Shown here: in pieces, positions 61,580-64,000 of the stretch | Position numbering within the stretch: the first letter of the stretch is position 1 | Layout: each line of letters opens with the position of its first letter | NCBI RefSeq assembly: GCF_002980555.1 | Contig: NZ_PVBT01000003.1 | Span: 718,321 to 782,320 of the forward strand | DNA: 64,000 nucleotides | Source: Phyllobacterium myrsinacearum | GTDB taxonomy: Bacteria; Pseudomonadota; Alphaproteobacteria; Rhizobiales; Rhizobiaceae | Reading direction: 5' to 3' | The notes under the pieces: generated by a model | Databases searched by the model: none | What the model was told of the DNA's origin: nothing | Seen by the model: only the letters and a program-made list of their open reading frames with translations | Translations under genes and position numbers: made by a program

Positions 61580-63532
61580 TCAGCCGCTGGCGGCAACCTT
61601 GGGCGCGTTGCCATTGTCGTCCTTCAAGAGCTGGTCGATGCGCTCGCGCTCACGCTTGAAGGCGGTGAGGTCATCGCCGCCAAGGGCCCGTCCGCCGGGC
61701 AGGCGGATGCGCATCGGGTCCACCTTCGACCCGTTGACGATCACCTCATAGTGCAGATGTGGACCGGTCGACAGGCCGGTCGAGCCGAGATAGCCGATCA
61801 CCTGACCCTGCCGGACCTTGGCGCCGGGCGTTACCCCCGCCGCGATGGCATTCTGGTGTGAATAGCTGCTTTCATAGCCGTTGGAATGCCGCAGGACCGT
61901 CTGGTTGCCATAACCGTTGGTCCAGCCGGCGCGCTCGACCACGCCATTGCCGGCCGCGATGATCGGCGTGCCGCGCGGTGCGGACCAGTCGACGCCCGTA
62001 TGCATGCGGGAATAACCGAGAATGGGGTGGCGGCGCATGCCGAAGGGCGAGCGGAACACGCCGTTGGGCACGGGATTGCGCAGCAGGAACTGTTTTGAGC
62101 TGCGGCCGTTCTCGTCATAATAATCCGTTGAGCCGTCGGCGGAATGGAACCGGTAGAATTTGCGCAGGTTGCCGCCGAAATTGGCTGCGACATACAGGAT
62201 TTCCGATTCGTCTCCCGCCCTTTCCGAATCGGCCGGCAGCGAGAAGAACGCTTCCAGCTGATCGGTCGACGCGAGCTGCGCCTGGAAATCCACATCCGAC
62301 GCCAGCATGCGGATCAGCTGCTGGATCATCGTATCGGTCATGCCGTAGGCGATGCCCGCACGATAAATACCGTCATAGACCGTGGGAAGATCGCCGGGCT
62401 GGCGCGAAGCGGGCGGGTTGTCGTCAAAGGCAAGCTGCAGTCCCGGTGTCATCTCCGGTTCATCCGCCGGCACATACTGATCCTTGTCATTGAGGGCGAT
62501 GGTCAGGATGTGCGTCGTGCCGTTATAGACGCTGGCGCGCATGATCCGGTCAACACTGTCATGTGACTCAATCCCCAGACGCAGGACACTGCCGCCCTTG
62601 AGGCGCGGCGAGTTGAGCAGTTTGGCGATCGCTTCGGACATGCCGGTGGCGTCCTCGTCCTCGTAGCCCGCTTCATTGAAGGCGCCGAGGATGTCCTTGT
62701 CGTTGCGGAAGGGAATCAGCTCTTCCGAGTAGCCATGACTCTCGGCATCGTCGCTTATCCGGGGCGCGACGCTGACATTCTCCTGGATGATCTTGACCGC
62801 CAGCGGATTGCGCAGGTTGAAAGGGTCTTCATCCGCGCCGAAGCGCAGCGGATCCACATAATGCAGCGAGGCGACCTGGACTGCGCCATCGGTGAGCAGG
62901 GCGCCGGTGTTGCGGACGACCTCTTCCACCTCGTCGGCACTCAGATCATCGGAAGGATCGAATTGCGCGGTGGCCAGGGGAAAGTCAACGGTGCGCAGGC
63001 TGACTTCGCTTTCCACCTTGGCGCCATAGATCAGGCCGGTCTTGGGCGTGGGATCGGTTCCCTCGTTCGCCTCGGCAAACACGTCCAGCGGATTGAAGCC
63101 GGGATATTTGCGGTTGCTGTTGTGAACCGAGGCCAGCGCTATGCGGACATATTCGAACGGCGTGGAGCGGATGACATCCCGTTCACCCTCTTTGAATACG
63201 GTTGAGACATCGAGGCGCCGGCGGTCGCGGTTGCGGCGGATCGGCGTTGTCGCGGCCACGCGCGTGCCCTTGGCGACAGTGCTGTTGTCCTTGGCGGCGG
63301 GGGCGATGGTGCGGGCCATCAGTTCCGGCGGCGTTGCCAGCTGTTCGCGGCCGTCGAGCGCTGCAAACAGGGCGACGCCCATCAGGACACTGGAGGTAAT
63401 GCCGGTCAGAAAGGTGCCGGCCAGCCATCGCGCCGATATTTCGCGGCGGTCGGGCGGGCCGCGACGCCCGTCTGTAATCAGCGGCGGTTCGTTGCCCGGA
63501 TCGATGGATGAGTGCCCCTCGTACTCTTTCAT
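61580..63532 (-). CDS. M23 family metallopeptidase (LytM-type)
   Basis: 650-residue membrane-anchored peptidoglycan endopeptidase. One transmembrane helix at about residues 40-60 (LTGITSSVLMGVALFAAL) is followed by a 420-residue periplasmic region with a SH3-like/G5-type look (LRLGIESHDSVDRIMRASVY), then the LytM domain. Zinc ligands are complete: HTGVDWSAPRGTPI (HxxxD) and GPHLHYEVIVNG (HxH), with the extra catalytic His in YSHQNAI. It may cleave cross-links during growth or division. An FtsEX-controlled activity is possible but not shown. Confidence 0.92.
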   Translation of the reverse strand: MKEYEGHSSIDPGNEPPLITDGRRGPPDRREISARWLAGTFLTGITSSVLMGVALFAALDGREQLATPPELMARTIAPAAKDNSTVAKGTRVAATTPIRRNRDRRRLDVSTVFKEGERDVIRSTPFEYVRIALASVHNSNRKYPGFNPLDVFAEANEGTDPTPKTGLIYGAKVESEVSLRTVDFPLATAQFDPSDDLSADEVEEVVRNTGALLTDGAVQVASLHYVDPLRFGADEDPFNLRNPLAVKIIQENVSVAPRISDDAESHGYSEELIPFRNDKDILGAFNEAGYEDEDATGMSEAIAKLLNSPRLKGGSVLRLGIESHDSVDRIMRASVYNGTTHILTIALNDKDQYVPADEPEMTPGLQLAFDDNPPASRQPGDLPTVYDGIYRAGIAYGMTDTMIQQLIRMLASDVDFQAQLASTDQLEAFFSLPADSERAGDESEILYVAANFGGNLRKFYRFHSADGSTDYYDENGRSSKQFLLRNPVPNGVFRSPFGMRRHPILGYSRMHTGVDWSAPRGTPIIAAGNGVVERAGWTNGYGNQTVLRHSNGYESSYSHQNAIAAGVTPGAKVRQGQVIGYLGSTGLSTGPHLHYEVIVNGSKVDPMRIRLPGGRALGGDDLTAFKRERERIDQLLKDDNGNAPKVAASG

Positions 63533-63882
63533 GCTTCTCAGTGTCGATCCTGTCGCCGTTATTGATGCAGGCTTATTTGATTTTTCGGCGCGTGCCGACC
63601 AGCCATTTACTGGTACGAAGTCAACAAGGCCGCAGTTTTGCCCTCGCAGCTTCCATCTGTCAACGCGCCGATCGTGAAGAGTGCCTATATAGAGAGATAC
63701 CCGTCATGATCCCCGGAAATGAACCCGCGCATGCGAGCCAGCGCTAGGGTTTGAATCCGGCATGTTTGTGGCCGCAGCCATCACAATACACTTCGGCGGC
63801 TTATTTGCCGGCGTTTCGCCCAGCAAATACGGGGCTGTGGATAAATCGTGTCACATTTTTGATAAAAAACGCAAAAGGCGTG
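63533..63882. other. gene-poor stretch between the M23 gene and the terminal promoter
   Basis: 350 bases with no convincing gene. The first part must hold the promoter of the M23 gene on the minus strand. The end becomes AT-rich (ATTTTTGATAAAAAACGCAAAAGG) just before the promoter at 63883, like an upstream element of a strong promoter. Short open frames here have no ribosome site or family resemblance. Confidence 0.4.
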
Positions 63883-63912
63883 TTGACAGTTTTGGTTGGT
63901 GGGGTCTATATA
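63883..63912 (+). promoter_or_regulatory. strong sigma70 promoter, probably of an rRNA operon beyond the window
   Basis: A perfect TTGACA (63883-63888) and TATATA (63907-63912) are 18 bases apart, with an AT-rich run before -35. The region after it is GC-rich and not coding in any convincing way to the end of the window. This resembles the start of rRNA operons in rhizobia, whose 16S gene begins some hundred or more bases downstream. The RNA gene itself is not in the window. Confidence 0.5.
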
Positions 63913-64000
63913 CCGACACAACGAGGGCGGGGCGCCGCTGGCGGTTGCTGAATGCGCCCTAAAGGAAGCTCTGGTTTGAGATTTCGGATTGTTGCGCGAG

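Noticed and set aside
1-64000. CRISPR arrays, restriction-modification or abortive infection systems
   Set aside because: No regularly spaced direct repeats, cas genes, methyltransferase-nuclease pairs or typical defence domains were seen. The HNH protein at 29138 belongs to a housekeeping chromosomal family.

Overview
This window is a stretch of chromosome from a GC-rich alphaproteobacterium, most likely order Hyphomicrobiales (Rhizobiales), in or near Brucellaceae, Phyllobacteriaceae or Rhizobiaceae. The evidence is gene content and order: lptM-lysA-TIGR02302, argH divergent from tlpA, lysC followed by a GAF-bearing ptsP then prfA-prmC-DUF4167-clpB, a DUF2125 protein, and a rhizobial-type RpoH promoter. 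The assignment rests on protein families and synteny recognised by eye, not on a search.

Layout. 1-5.1 kb: the N-terminal part of metX, divergent from an aromatic amino acid pair (hisC-type aminotransferase, prephenate dehydrogenase), then DUF2125, a gamma-glutamylcyclotransferase and a PlsC-type acyltransferase. 5.2-8.8 kb: YdcF-like protein, ftsX-ftsE and hpt. 8.8-15.2 kb: TIGR02302, lysA, lptM, argH, tlpA. 15.2-15.8 kb: a gene-free stretch with a strong candidate structured RNA, an inverted-repeat element and a terminator. 15.8-21.2 kb: DEAD-box helicase, YaiI, ExoD, TerC, 3-hydroxybutyryl-CoA dehydrogenase. 21.2-25.6 kb: etfBA with rhomboid, cobalamin adenosyltransferase, a twin-TM protein and an SDR. 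25.7-30.9 kb: YihY/BrkB, EamA transporter, gluQRS, AlkA-like glycosylase, HNH nuclease, dsbB, YqaA-like protein.

31.1-32.5 kb is the accessory spot. A tRNA-Leu(CAA) is followed by an AT-rich cassette of three tiny membrane-protein genes. Ahead of them lies a leader with mutually exclusive pairings around the first Shine-Dalgarno sequence. I recognise none of these proteins. This is the best candidate for something undescribed. After it come an alpha/beta hydrolase, a class III adenylate cyclase preceded by a perfect dyad overlapping a -10 box, an orphan BrnA-like protein, a conserved small protein, and a FemAB-like GNAT coupled to a Wzx-type flippase.

38.3-50.3 kb: secA divergent from a PpiC-type isomerase that has a 28-codon upstream ORF, then a palindromic repeat, argJ-GNAT-mutT, a small membrane protein, a methyltransferase, comF, grxC-nitrilase-DUF1178, an EamA transporter and ubiG. 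50.4-64 kb: lysC, ptsP, prfA, prmC, DUF4167, RpoH-driven clpB, an L,D-transpeptidase and an M23 peptidase, ending in a strong sigma70 promoter that may belong to an rRNA operon lying outside the window.

Most of the window is core metabolism (aromatic, methionine, lysine and arginine biosynthesis) and envelope or protein quality control (SecA, PpiC, DsbB, TlpA, FtsEX, LptM, LDT, M23, ClpB). No IS element, integrase, CRISPR array or complete phage module was seen.
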